A stretch of 64,000 nucleotides of DNA from Candidatus Binatia bacterium (GTDB taxonomy: Bacteria > Desulfobacterota > Binatia > UBA1149 > CAITLU01), in NCBI GenBank assembly GCA_036493895.1, contig DASXOZ010000079.1:51336-115335 (forward strand). The letters run 5' to 3'. Positions 8,905-18,002 of this stretch are shown here, piece by piece (the stretch's first letter is position 1; every line of letters starts with the position of its first letter). The notes under the pieces were generated by a model, which did no database searches, was not told where the DNA came from, and was given only the letters and a program-made list of their open reading frames with translations. The position numbers and the translations under genes are program-made.

Positions 8905-9036
8905 AGCGCCCGCAGCCAGACGCAGCAGCATCTTGGCCGAGTTTCAGTTGCCGCGGCCACTGCCGGGAGGAGACCGGCGGCGACCGGCGACCGGTTCCTG
9001 CGCAACGCTCAGATAGCCCTTGGAGGAGGAAATTCG

Positions 9037-12000
9037 ATGAAAGCACGCAAATGGGCGGGGACATTCCGCCTTGCCGCAGCGGCGATCCTTGTGATCACGG
9101 CGGGGACCGCCACGTCGTGGGCAGCCGCGGCAAATACCAAACAGGAAACCGGCTGCCAGTCGGCGATGACCAAGGGAATCGGCAAGCACACCCAGGCCGT
9201 CGCCAAGGCGATGGCCGCGTGTGAGAACACCGCGCTCGCGGCCAGCATGACGCCGTCCTGCCCCGACGCGACAGCGACGCAGGCGATCAGCGACTCCGCG
9301 ACGAAGATCGCGAAGACCATCGCCAAGAAGTGCCAGAGCCAGTGCAGCATTTCGGGAGTGAGCTGCATCAACGATGCGAGCTGCCCGCCGTTCGGCCACG
9401 CGAACGAGAGCTGCAGCGGCACCACCGGCAAGAAGCCGTTCAACAGCGGGGCCATGGGCTTCCCGGGGCCCCAGTGCGAATTCTTCAATGGCGCTCCCCT
9501 CGAGGACGGCAACGGCTTTGCCAAGTGCGCTGCGGGTTACGGCGAGGAAGTCGCCGACGAGATCATCACCAACATCTTCGGCAGCCTTGCGACCACGCCC
9601 TCGGCCTCTGCCCAGTCCTGCCTCGACGCGATCGTCGGCGCGATGCCGAAGGCCGCGAGCTCGATGGCCGGCGCCGTGAGCAAATGCCGTGTCGCCCAGC
9701 TCTCGTCCGAGAGCCCGGTCGTCCTGCCGAACGCCTGCGCAACGGACGACCAGAAAACTTCCGACTCCGTCGCGAAGGCCCAGGCCAAGCTCACATCCGC
9801 GATCGACTCGTCGTGTACCAACGCGGACGTCTCCTCCCTCGATCTGTGCAAGGCGGGCATCGCCGGGACCACGACGACGGACGCAGCCAAGACCTGCCTC
9901 AGCGATGCTCTCGAGCAGGCCGCGATCTCGGTGGAAAACGCCGAGGATCGCCCGCTGGCCGGCTCGAGCATCATCAATGGCGCGTATCCGAAGACCTCTC
10001 CGGCACGCTGCGGCGACAACGTCGTCAACCAGCTGCCCAACCAGTTCGCACCGAACGGCGAAGAGTGCGACGGCACCGACGACAGCGCCTGTCCCGGCCT
10101 CTGCCTGCCGCCGGGCGACACTTTCGAGTGCACCTGCTCGAACCACAAGCGTGCCCGCGTCTTCGCGGACGGCTTTGCCGCCGACCTCGACAACGGTTGG
10201 AGCGGAAAATCGCATAACTCGAAGGTGACCGACCGCGCCGGATTCGTCTCCGACGTCACCAACTGCGACTGCAGCCTTTTCGATACCGCGCACGGCAAGG
10301 CGGCATCCTGCGTCGCGGGACACAGCACGAACCCGGTCTGCACCGTCAACGCGACGGTCGAGCCGCGCTGCTCGCAGAACGTCGACAGCGGCCTGTCGTG
10401 CGACCAGTTCGGCAACAACGACGGCGTGAACGAGAGCGCGGACTGCTATGCCTGCGGCGACGGCGCCGACAATGCAGGCGCGTCCTGCACCGGCACCCAG
10501 CGCACGTGCAGGGGCGGCACCCACGACGGCATCCGATGCAATTCGGATACGAACTGCCAGCCAGGTGGCACCTGCACCGGAATCGGCGCCTGCGTCGACG
10601 GACCGTTCGCCGGCAATGGCTGCGCCGGGCCCGAAAGCTGTGGCGTCTGCCTCGGCGGCACCAACATGGGTCACGTCTGCTCGGTGCCTGCCGACTGCCC
10701 GCTCAGCAGCTGCCAGAACCACAACTGCGGCGCCGACCGCTGCCTCGGCGGAAGCAACGCCAACAACTCCTGCAAGAATGCCGCCGACTGTCCGGGAGGC
10801 GCCTGCGAGGCGGCGAGCGACTGCGCCAGCCGCTGCTACGACGCGAGCAATACCCCGGGTGCCAGCTGCTTCAGCCAGTCTGATTGCCCCGAAGGGTCGC
10901 GCTGCAAGGGCGCGTGCGACAAGCAGACCAACAGCTGCATCATCCTGCGCAACGGCGCGCCGCTGCCGCTGTCGTCCGCAGGAACCTCGGTCTGCGTGGA
11001 CAGCCAGTTCTTCACGAACGTGACCGGGACGCGCAACATCATCACCGGCGAGCACGCGGTCAGCTACGAGCTGCGCTCGGGCATCATCCTGCCCCTGAGC
11101 GGAGAGCCGCAGGCAACACCGTGTCCGGTGTGCGGCGGCTACTGCGCTACCGTCGGCCAGACGACCGACCTGTTCCCGTGCTCGGGAACCTGCAACGGCC
11201 CGGAGCTGCAGTGCCGTTACGGCCCGAGCCAGGGCGCCACGTGCACGACGCCGGGTACTGCGGATGCGACCTGCGGCGCCGGGTTCCTCTGCGGCCAGGT
11301 CAAGTGCCGCTTCGACAGCGACTGCCCGACCGGCACCTGCGACGGCTCCACGTCGCCCGATTGCGAGAATGCCGCGTGCCGTCTCGACCTGTCCTGCAGC
11401 TATGGCACCAACGCGCAGAACAGCTGCCGGATCGAGGCCAATACCGTGTTCGGTACGACCTCGTCCGACTGCCCGCCTGACGGCAACAACGTCTCGGGTG
11501 GAGGCCTGGCAATCCGCTGGAACCCGCTGACCAGTGCGCCGCAGGTACTGCCGGGGCTGGCGCCTTGCGACCTCAGCGGCTTCTCGAACCTGACGTGCAA
11601 CTGCGTCACGGGAGGCGGCGGCACGCGCAACAAGCCCAACGGCTGCAATGCGGCCTGCAATGCGGGTGCGAACTTCGGCGAGATCTGCAAGGACTTCGCC
11701 CGCTGCACCGGCGGCACGAAAGCGGTCTGCGACAGCAATGCGGACTGCCCGGTCGGCACCTGCACCGGCAATCCGCGCGTCTGCGGCGCCGGCAACGTCG
11801 GCAACTGCAGCGTCTTCCACTGCACGGGTGGGAGCAACGACGGCACGATCTGCGGCGGCGTCGGGAACAACGGTCTTTGCACCGGTGGCGGCCACTGCGT
11901 GGCGACGGCCTGCACCGTCGGCGGCGCGGCCTGCACCGACGGCTACTGCGTGCCCCACGATTGCACGACCAACACCGACTGCGAGCCGAGCGTGACCTGC

Positions 12001-12516
12001 GACGACGCCTGCCCGGGCGGCCTGTGTTCGTTCCTGTGCGTGCCTCACGGCAAGTGCAACGGCGGCAACAAGAACGGCGACAACTGCGCGCTGAACGTCG
12101 ACTGCACCGGCGGCGGCACCTGCACGCCGGACGATCTGGAGGAAGGCGCCTGCGCCCAGGGCGTCCTCAACCACTGCAACGGCAAGGGCTGGGAGTTCCA
12201 GTCGTGCGGACCCACGCAGGTCGGCACGCCTGAAGGCTGCGAGGCCGGAACCGATTCGATCGTCGGCAACAGCAACGATTACGTCGGTGCGGGCGACTGC
12301 ATCGCCGACACCCTCAGCTGCTTCATCAACAACGGAGCGGCCGAGGGCGGAAGCACGCTCAACGGCAAGGGCGACGCGACCGACTCCCTGTCGGTGGCTA
12401 CGTTCTGCATCCCGGCGACGTCCAGCAATACGGTCAACCCGACGGCTGGCCTGCCGGGACCTGGACGCATCCGCCAGCCCTCGATGGTGGTGCCGAACTT
12501 CACGTCGCTGCCGTAG
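9037..12516 (+). CDS. Large secreted Cys-rich protein, paralogue B
   Basis: 1159-aa secreted protein of unknown function and the largest gene of the cluster. The signal peptide is near 1-33. N-terminal helical Cys hairpins (CQSAMTKGIGKHTQAVAKAM...C) occupy about 40-320. A CGDNVV...GEECDG segment near 330 resembles the start of a myxococcal Cys-rich repeat. The shared core follows (NGWSGKSHNSKVTDRAGF, then GAPLPLSSAGTSVC, TPCPVCGGYC, SSDCPPDGNNVSGGGL). At least seven NxDC-type repeats (for example CNSDTNCQPGGTC, CKNAADCPGGAC, CDSNADCPVGTC) surround it, and the shared tail TFCIPATSSNTVNPTAGLPG closes it. ATG 9037 follows GGAGGAGG. It has its own promoter at 8875 and terminator at 12541. Long, repeated and disulfide-rich, it is likely an extracellular matrix or adhesion component. 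Confidence 0.85.
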   Translation: MKARKWAGTFRLAAAAILVITAGTATSWAAAANTKQETGCQSAMTKGIGKHTQAVAKAMAACENTALAASMTPSCPDATATQAISDSATKIAKTIAKKCQSQCSISGVSCINDASCPPFGHANESCSGTTGKKPFNSGAMGFPGPQCEFFNGAPLEDGNGFAKCAAGYGEEVADEIITNIFGSLATTPSASAQSCLDAIVGAMPKAASSMAGAVSKCRVAQLSSESPVVLPNACATDDQKTSDSVAKAQAKLTSAIDSSCTNADVSSLDLCKAGIAGTTTTDAAKTCLSDALEQAAISVENAEDRPLAGSSIINGAYPKTSPARCGDNVVNQLPNQFAPNGEECDGTDDSACPGLCLPPGDTFECTCSNHKRARVFADGFAADLDNGWSGKSHNSKVTDRAGFVSDVTNCDCSLFDTAHGKAASCVAGHSTNPVCTVNATVEPRCSQNVDSGLSCDQFGNNDGVNESADCYACGDGADNAGASCTGTQRTCRGGTHDGIRCNSDTNCQPGGTCTGIGACVDGPFAGNGCAGPESCGVCLGGTNMGHVCSVPADCPLSSCQNHNCGADRCLGGSNANNSCKNAADCPGGACEAASDCASRCYDASNTPGASCFSQSDCPEGSRCKGACDKQTNSCIILRNGAPLPLSSAGTSVCVDSQFFTNVTGTRNIITGEHAVSYELRSGIILPLSGEPQATPCPVCGGYCATVGQTTDLFPCSGTCNGPELQCRYGPSQGATCTTPGTADATCGAGFLCGQVKCRFDSDCPTGTCDGSTSPDCENAACRLDLSCSYGTNAQNSCRIEANTVFGTTSSDCPPDGNNVSGGGLAIRWNPLTSAPQVLPGLAPCDLSGFSNLTCNCVTGGGGTRNKPNGCNAACNAGANFGEICKDFARCTGGTKAVCDSNADCPVGTCTGNPRVCGAGNVGNCSVFHCTGGSNDGTICGGVGNNGLCTGGGHCVATACTVGGAACTDGYCVPHDCTTNTDCEPSVTCDDACPGGLCSFLCVPHGKCNGGNKNGDNCALNVDCTGGGTCTPDDLEEGACAQGVLNHCNGKGWEFQSCGPTQVGTPEGCEAGTDSIVGNSNDYVGAGDCIADTLSCFINNGAAEGGSTLNGKGDATDSLSVATFCIPATSSNTVNPTAGLPGPGRIRQPSMVVPNFTSLP

Positions 12517-12540
12517 CGACGCCTGCCAGGCGAACGAAAA

Positions 12541-12577
12541 AGCCCGCGCCTCCGAAAGGGGGCGCGGGCTTTTTTTT
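12541..12577 (+). terminator. Rho-independent terminator after paralogue B
   Basis: Stem AGCCCGCGCC (12541-12550) pairs with GGCGCGGGCT (12561-12570), followed by seven T residues. An A-run precedes it, so it could also work leftwards. Confidence 0.93.
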
Positions 12578-12586
12578 GCTGCAGTG

Positions 12587-12690
12587 ATGGGGTCAGGCAC
12601 CATTCCCTTGGTACCTGACCCCATTCCCCTGGTGCCTGACCCCATTCCCCTGGTGCCTGACCCTATTCCCCTGGTGCCTGACCCCATTAC
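12587..12690. repeat. REP-like array of GGTGCCTGACCCC units, second locus
   Basis: An inverted unit (GGGGTCAGGCACC, 12589-12601) is followed by four direct 21-bp units of ATTCCCCTGGTGCCTGACCCC with single-base variants (GGTACCTG, GACCCTATT). It has the same layout as 1691-1770 but one more unit. It lies just after the terminator of the 9037 gene. Confidence 0.9.
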
Positions 12691-13019
12691 TGCCGTGGCA
12701 TCGAGGTGGCCGCATCCACATCGCGCCGCGGAGGGCGGGGGCGCGGCAAAGTGGCCGCATCCACTTCGTGGGGCCGCCGGTGCAGTCGCAGCGTCCAACG
12801 ATCCTGTCGGGCCAGCCTGCGGGGGCGCCGCTGGAACGGCAGCTTTCCATGATGCGGTGGCGCCGGCCTTGCGGCGGGGGTCGATGTCGTAGGGCCCGCC
12901 GACGGCGGACTACGGGAGGGGTTCAGGGGCCATCCCGCCGGAGGGCGGAGTGGACCGCGCCGGGGTGTCCTGGTTCACGACGGCGCACGGGCGGAGTCCC
13001 GCCCGTGCACCGCGGTCCC
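12691..13019. other. Intergenic stretch with two GTGGCCGCATCCAC boxes and a 3' hairpin
   Basis: No convincing gene is seen. Two copies of GTGGCCGCATCCAC (about 12708-12721 and 12752-12765) stand 44 bp apart; each is partly self-complementary (GTGG...CCAC). At 12985-13008 a 10-bp stem (GCACGGGCGG with CCGCCCGTGC) sits 12 bp beyond the stop of the minus-strand gene and may be its 3' end structure. It lacks a T-run on that strand. Confidence 0.5.
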
Positions 13020-14126
13020 TTATTTCTTGTCGGGAGCCTTCGAGGGAGCCGGCACGTCCGGCAGGGTCTTGTACTTGCTCAGGTCCTCGCGGGGCTTGGC
13101 CTGCTCCTCCTTGGCGCGCAGCTCGTCGTCCTTGTCGGAGTAGTCGGCGACCCTCGTCATGTGGAAGCGCCCCTTGAATTCGATGTTGATCGGAAAGGGG
13201 GCATTGGCGATCGCGACGCTGATGTAATTGCCGTCCATCGATTTGGGCTCGATCGTCTCGATGCCGTACAGGTCGACGAGCTTGCCGCCGCCGCCGCCGC
13301 CGATCGTCGGATTTCCCTCGAAGTCCATGACGAAGGCCAGGCGCGACTTCGTGAGGGCCTGGTCGCTCGACAGGGCCTCGTCGAAGTTGTCCTTGGCCAC
13401 TGCGCGGTGGGAGGCCTTGAACAGCAGCGGCGGCGCGTTGGTGGGCAGCTCGGCCCATGTTTTCCCGAGATTTTCGAGCTGGGCCGCGCTGGGGGCGAAT
13501 GTCTGGTGCGTTTCGTAGGTCTTGGCGATCTCGTCCGAGAACGGCAGCTTGACGTCGAGCACGCGCAGCTCGAGCTTTTCCTGCAGCTCGCTTCCCTGCG
13601 CGGTCTCCTTGCCGCTGCCCGTGTAGCGGATTTTCATCAGGCGCGCCGACGTCTGCTTCAAGGCGGGGCGGCGCATCGACAAAAGGATCGACGGCGGCAG
13701 GTCGCCCGAAGCGACCTTGTGGAACGAGTCGACGTCTGTGATGTCGTTCGTATTGATCTTGAGCAGGACGTCACCGGTGAGGATCGAATTGGACCTGCAG
13801 AAGGCCTCGTCGCTGCACCCCGTGACGATCACCCCGGCCGAACCCTTGCCGAGCAGCGGTTCGAGGTCGGCAGGGATGGGGCCGACGGAGAACGGGAGCG
13901 GCGGCCTCGGGGCGACAGGCTTGGGATAAGAGATCCGGAACTCCGGCATCACCTGTTGTACAGAAAGCCACACCCCCCCGATATCGGACCCGACCTCTCC
14001 CTCCAGCTTCGTCTCCTGATAAAAGGCGAAGGATGAAACGGGGCACACAAGGGCAGCGGCGAGAGCGCCCAGCGCAACTCGTCGCCGGCTGCACTTGCTG
14101 ATCGTCATGAAATGAAATCGAGACAT
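13020..14126 (-). CDS. Exported protein with a PDZ-like domain
   Basis: 368-aa exported protein, function unknown. The start at 14126 has GAGGAGG upstream and gives signal peptide 1-34 (RRRVALGALAAALV...SFA). An ATG at 14186, also with a GGAGGTG site, is a less likely start because it would bury the signal. A PDZ-like stretch lies near residues 75-140 (GSAGVIVTGCSDEAFC...ILTGDVLLKINTNDITDVDSF). A long beta-containing region follows, with a glycine run (TIGGGGGGKLVDLYG), then a charged Lys/Pro-rich tail. No protease domain is present, so it may be a periplasmic adaptor. It is divergent from the cohesin-like lipoprotein gene at 14422. Confidence 0.7.
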   Translation of the reverse strand: MSRFHFMTISKCSRRRVALGALAAALVCPVSSFAFYQETKLEGEVGSDIGGVWLSVQQVMPEFRISYPKPVAPRPPLPFSVGPIPADLEPLLGKGSAGVIVTGCSDEAFCRSNSILTGDVLLKINTNDITDVDSFHKVASGDLPPSILLSMRRPALKQTSARLMKIRYTGSGKETAQGSELQEKLELRVLDVKLPFSDEIAKTYETHQTFAPSAAQLENLGKTWAELPTNAPPLLFKASHRAVAKDNFDEALSSDQALTKSRLAFVMDFEGNPTIGGGGGGKLVDLYGIETIEPKSMDGNYISVAIANAPFPINIEFKGRFHMTRVADYSDKDDELRAKEEQAKPREDLSKYKTLPDVPAPSKAPDKK

Positions 14127-14284
14127 GTTTCCTCCTCGGGTCGATTTGAAGGGGGTCTCCTCCGGAGGCGCTGCCCCGTGGGGCATTTCACCTCCTGGGG
14201 CGGAGAAGGGTGAGGTCGTCATACGCGTGGAAATTCTCGCAATCCAGTCTCGCCGCTCCGTGACTTCACTGCGCCGTCGCTAGC

Positions 14285-14314
14285 TTGACAACCGACGAGA
14301 ACCCCGGCTAAACC
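14285..14314 (+). promoter_or_regulatory. Sigma-70 promoter of the cohesin-like lipoprotein gene
   Basis: TTGACA (14285-14290), an 18-bp spacer, then TAAACC (14309-14314), about 107 bp before the ATG at 14422. It is the best -35 box of the promoter set in this cluster. Confidence 0.6.
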
Positions 14315-14421
14315 TTACCGCCGAAGCCGTTTTAGCTGGCCTCGGTAGACGCGAGAGAGGGCTCTTGTCGCGTCCCTCGAATACTGCGTCCGCACGACAT
14401 TCAAGAGAAGGAGTTGGTGGA

Positions 14422-15894
14422 ATGAATACCTGGTTTCGCAAAGTCGGGATGGGCGCGACGGCCCTCATGCTGGCCGGCGTCCTTGGCGGCTGTAACAACG
14501 GCGGCAACGGCGGCGGCCTGGTCCGCCTGTTCTTCGGAATCGTCGGTAACGGCAATTGCAGCAGCGTCACCGTCAATCTGAACCTCAGCCAGGCGAACGC
14601 CGTCCTCGAGGGCACTCCGCAAGACAGCTGCGCCATCAACTCCGCGCTCACCGGCTGCAGCATCACGAACATCTCGCTGGCAGTCGACGGAGACATGAGC
14701 GTGACGATCTCGGGTGCGAACTGCACGATCCCGGGAACCACCAACCTCTTCAGCTGCCAATTCCAGGACGTCGACCTGTCGCAGCTGCGTGATACCGCAA
14801 GCGCCCAGTGCACCTGCAAGGCTGCCGGCTGCGACACCACGCCTCCGGTCTGCATCAGCCTGACGCCCGATCCGGGCTCGTGCGAGAACTGCACCAACGG
14901 CATCGACGACGACGGCAACGGCCTCGTCGACTGCAACGACCCGGCGTGTCAGGACAACCCGGTGTGCAACGGCTCGACGAGCACCACGTCGACGTCGACG
15001 ACGAACACGCTGAGCTCGACGACGACGACGAATTCGACGACCACGACGAATTCGACGACGACGTCGACGACGCTGCAGCCCAATCTGACCTGCACGATCA
15101 TCTTCCACCTGGACGACGACGTGAGCGTCGGCGCGCTGCAGTTCGACACCGACTACAGCAACGCGCCGGGCTTCTTCCTCGGCGAGGCAGGCAGCGTGCA
15201 GTGCTCGAGCCTGATCCAGAACACGATCGCGGCCTTCAACGACAAGGACGCCCAGCAGACCCTGTCGTCGGGCATCATCAGCCTCAACGGCTTCAGCGGC
15301 CCGGTGAACGTGTCCGAGTGCACGTTCAAGGCCTCCGTGACGCCGGTCAAGGGTGACTTCCACGTCACCGTGACCTCCGCTACGGATCCGAACCTCGTCG
15401 ACATCACGCCGCTGCCTGCGGTGTCGATCGGATCGATCGACTGCAACGGCCCGGTGACGACGACGACGACGACGATGGCGGGCGTGACGACGACGACGAA
15501 CACGACCACCACGACGGCGGGCGCGAACAACTTCATCGTGAAGTTCCACCTCGACTCCGCCGGCAGCTCGGTCGGAGCCCTGCAGTGGCACACCAACTAC
15601 TCGGCTGCGCCGGGCGGGTTCCAGGGACGCGGCGGCAGCGTCACCTGCTCCAACCTTGTGGTCGGCGCGCTGTTCGCGCCTAACGACGACGAGGCGCACA
15701 CGACGCTGAACCTCGGACTGATCGCGCTGACCCCGTTCACCGCGCCGACCGACCTGGTGCAGTGCACGTTCAACGCGACGGCCGGGCAGACGCCGACGGC
15801 GGCCGAGTTCCCGATCGTGAAGGACGACGCGACCGATTCGGACGGCAACGAGATCACCGCGGCGTTTTCGGTCACTGTTACGCCAGCCCCTTGA
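14422..15894 (+). CDS. Lipoprotein with two cohesin-like domains and Thr-rich linkers
   Basis: 490-aa predicted lipoprotein. ATG 14422 follows GAAGGAG; the lipobox VLGGC puts Cys at residue 24. A Cys-rich N-terminal part of about 150 residues contains the motif NGIDDDGNGLVDCNDPAC. A Ser/Thr-only linker (about 190-218) leads to a domain of about 120 aa (IIFHLDDDVSVGALQFDTDY...). A second Thr-rich linker (about 344-366) leads to its duplicate (VKFHLDSAGSSVGALQWHTN...). The VGALQF-x-x-x-Y start, the mid CTF strand and the late (D/E)xDGNEI segment resemble cohesin domains, which bind dockerins. The Thr-rich linkers are plausible O-glycosylation sites. Cohesin assignment is by pattern and needs a structure or profile test. 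Confidence 0.75.
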   Translation: MNTWFRKVGMGATALMLAGVLGGCNNGGNGGGLVRLFFGIVGNGNCSSVTVNLNLSQANAVLEGTPQDSCAINSALTGCSITNISLAVDGDMSVTISGANCTIPGTTNLFSCQFQDVDLSQLRDTASAQCTCKAAGCDTTPPVCISLTPDPGSCENCTNGIDDDGNGLVDCNDPACQDNPVCNGSTSTTSTSTTNTLSSTTTTNSTTTTNSTTTSTTLQPNLTCTIIFHLDDDVSVGALQFDTDYSNAPGFFLGEAGSVQCSSLIQNTIAAFNDKDAQQTLSSGIISLNGFSGPVNVSECTFKASVTPVKGDFHVTVTSATDPNLVDITPLPAVSIGSIDCNGPVTTTTTTMAGVTTTTNTTTTTAGANNFIVKFHLDSAGSSVGALQWHTNYSAAPGGFQGRGGSVTCSNLVVGALFAPNDDEAHTTLNLGLIALTPFTAPTDLVQCTFNATAGQTPTAAEFPIVKDDATDSDGNEITAAFSVTVTPAP

Positions 15895-15926
15895 TTGAAG
15901 GGGCCTGTACGAGCTAATTAGTTCGC

Positions 15927-15970
15927 ACGGAGGGGGAGTCCCGGGTTTCGGGACTCCCCCTTCCGTTTTT
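15927..15970 (+). terminator. Rho-independent terminator
   Basis: A 12-bp stem GGGGGAGTCCCG (15932-15943) pairs with CGGGACTCCCCC (15949-15960), followed by TTCCG and five T residues. It separates the lipoprotein gene from the next Cys-rich gene. Confidence 0.92.
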
Positions 15971-16007
15971 GACGATGCAGTTTCTTACGAACCGGAGGAG
16001 CCGAACC

Positions 16008-17987
16008 ATGACCCGATCGACCACGAGTGTCCTCGCCGCGGTGCTTGCCGGCGGCCTGATGCTCTTCGCCCCCCAAGTCGCGCAGGTCGCCCAGGCTGCA
16101 AAGGGCGACTGCGGTCAGCCCAGCTCTTCGGGCGCCTCGCCCGTCAGCTCCGACGCGCTGACCATTCTTAAATCTTCCGTTGGCCAGCCGACGGCCTGTG
16201 ACGACTCGCCGAGCAAATGCGACTGCGACGTCAACAACAGCAATACGGTGACTGCTTCGGACGCGCTGCTCGACCTCAAGAAAGCGGTAGGCCAGGACGT
16301 CACGCTCACCTGCTCCTGCTCGGTCGTCCCGCAGGGCATCCCGTGCACGTCGGCCGTGTTCCACTCGCGCACCGGCTCCGACCTCGATTCCGGCTGGACC
16401 GGCATCGCGCACAACTCCGACCTCGAGATCGGATCGTCGATCTCGTTCGACGTGATGAAGCGCTGCACCGACAACAACGCGCAGTGCCAGGCGAACGCCG
16501 ACTGCGTCAACAACAACTGCAAGGCCACGTGCGACTGCAGCAGCGACACCACCTGCGACATCACGGGTCCAACCGACGCGCCGCGCTGCGTGACTACGCT
16601 GAAGGGCTGCACGACCAACACCGACTGCCCGACGGGCGTCGCGTGTGTTCACACATTCGGCCCGCCGCTGCCGCTGTCCTCGGGCGGAACCCCCGTATGC
16701 GTAGTCAGCGTCTTCGACAGCGTGCTGACGGGCACCGCCGACACCTCCACCGGTGAAGCGGTGACGTCGGCGAGCCTCAAGTCGCGCGTGTTCCTCGGCA
16801 TCGCGATCGACAAGCCGTGCCCGCGCTGCGGCGCACCGGCGGATCATCCCCAGATCGGCGGCACCTTCACGTGCAGCGGAGGCCAGTTCGACGCCGCCGT
16901 CTGCCACGTCGACGCTCTCAGCCCGGTCTTCGGCGGAACTTCGTTCGACTGCCCGCCGGCCCTCAATGCGAACGTTTCGGGAGCCGGCCTGGAGATCCGC
17001 TTCAGCCAGGTGACGACGGGAACCTCGACCAAGACGGCGCAGCTTCCGTGCGCCAACAGTCAGTTCCTGTCCAACCCGCTCAACGCACCGTTCAAGTGTT
17101 ACGGCGGGACCAATGCCGGCAAGACCTGCTCGACCAATACCGATTGTCCCGGCTCGGCGGTCCCCGGACCGTGTCAGAGTCACCCCGGCAAGTGCCTCGA
17201 CAACAACGCGGCGTGCTCGACCAACGCCGACTGCAAGCGCTGCACCGGCGACAGCTCCATCCAGTGCACTGCCGACAACCAGTGCACCGGCAATGGCTCG
17301 TGCGGCGAGGCGCCGGACCAGCCGGTCACCTGCGGCTTCTGGTGCCAGTGCGGATTCTGTAACGGCGACGCCAGCCTGCCGTGCTTCGAGACAGGCGACT
17401 GCCCGAGCGGCCAGACCTGCCAGGTCGGACCCGGCTCGGGCAACGTGCAGAACGCGCCGCAGCAGGAGCCCAACTCCTGCAGCAGCGACAAGTTCATCTG
17501 CGGCCAGTTCGCGTCCGAGCAGTGCGCCACGTCGGTGCTCGGCAAGTGCACCGAGCAGAGCTACCGAAGCTGCACGTCGGGAACCACCACCTGCGAGGAC
17601 AACAACGCAGGTACCTGCGACATCGAGCCGAAGCCGTGCTTCGAGTCACGCATCACGCGCACCGGCAGCCCCTCGCCGCTGGGCACGTACTGCGCGTTCC
17701 AGGACAAGACGTGCACGACCAACGCCGACTGCACCCAGTCCGGCGACTTCTGCGTAAAGGATTCCGCGCGTCCCCAGACCGTGGCGCTGTTCTGCGTACC
17801 GGGCACTTCGTCGTCGTCGATCAACAGCGTCGGCGGCATCACCGGACCGGGAGCCGTGAGCCTCAAGGGCTTCATCGAAGTCTGCCGCTGCGGCGACGGC
17901 AAGATCGGATGCGACGAGCAGTGCGACGACGGTAACACCGTCAACGGTGACGGCTGCGACGACTTCTGCCAGACCGAGCACCCATAG
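16008..17987 (+). CDS. Secreted Cys-rich protein, paralogue C, with dockerin-like N-terminus
   Basis: 659-aa secreted protein. ATG 16008 follows GGAGGAG. Signal peptide is about 1-31 (ends VAQAA). Residues about 32-105 form a dockerin-like pair: a degenerate ASPVSSDALTILKSSVGQ and a canonical DVNNSNTVTASDALLDLKKA with calcium-loop positions D1, N3 and D12. The core shared with the proteins at 6517 and 9037 follows (SGWTGIAHNSDL, GPPLPLSSGGTPVC, KPCPRCGAPA, SFDCPPALNANVSGAGLEIR), then NxDC repeats and the tail LFCVPGTSSSSINSVGG. Its last 35 residues are a DUF4215-like repeat (CGDGKIGCDEQCDDGN...GDGCDDFC). This is the only paralogue with both a dockerin-like module and the core, so it may dock on the cohesin-like lipoproteins encoded beside it (inference). 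Confidence 0.82.
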   Translation: MTRSTTSVLAAVLAGGLMLFAPQVAQVAQAAKGDCGQPSSSGASPVSSDALTILKSSVGQPTACDDSPSKCDCDVNNSNTVTASDALLDLKKAVGQDVTLTCSCSVVPQGIPCTSAVFHSRTGSDLDSGWTGIAHNSDLEIGSSISFDVMKRCTDNNAQCQANADCVNNNCKATCDCSSDTTCDITGPTDAPRCVTTLKGCTTNTDCPTGVACVHTFGPPLPLSSGGTPVCVVSVFDSVLTGTADTSTGEAVTSASLKSRVFLGIAIDKPCPRCGAPADHPQIGGTFTCSGGQFDAAVCHVDALSPVFGGTSFDCPPALNANVSGAGLEIRFSQVTTGTSTKTAQLPCANSQFLSNPLNAPFKCYGGTNAGKTCSTNTDCPGSAVPGPCQSHPGKCLDNNAACSTNADCKRCTGDSSIQCTADNQCTGNGSCGEAPDQPVTCGFWCQCGFCNGDASLPCFETGDCPSGQTCQVGPGSGNVQNAPQQEPNSCSSDKFICGQFASEQCATSVLGKCTEQSYRSCTSGTTTCEDNNAGTCDIEPKPCFESRITRTGSPSPLGTYCAFQDKTCTTNADCTQSGDFCVKDSARPQTVALFCVPGTSSSSINSVGGITGPGAVSLKGFIEVCRCGDGKIGCDEQCDDGNTVNGDGCDDFCQTEHP

Positions 17988-18002
17988 ACCGCTCCAACGC
18001 CT

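Noticed and set aside
8944..12798. A very long open frame (about 1280 codons) antisense to the 9037 gene
   Set aside because: It is a GC-rich shadow of the Cys-rich gene, Arg/Ala/Val-dominated, with no motifs, signal or ribosome site; the plus-strand gene has promoter, ribosome site, signal peptide and terminator.
15455..15520. Trinucleotide tract (GAC/ACG) as a simple repeat of regulatory interest
   Set aside because: It encodes the Thr-rich linker of the cohesin-like lipoprotein and is explained by that.
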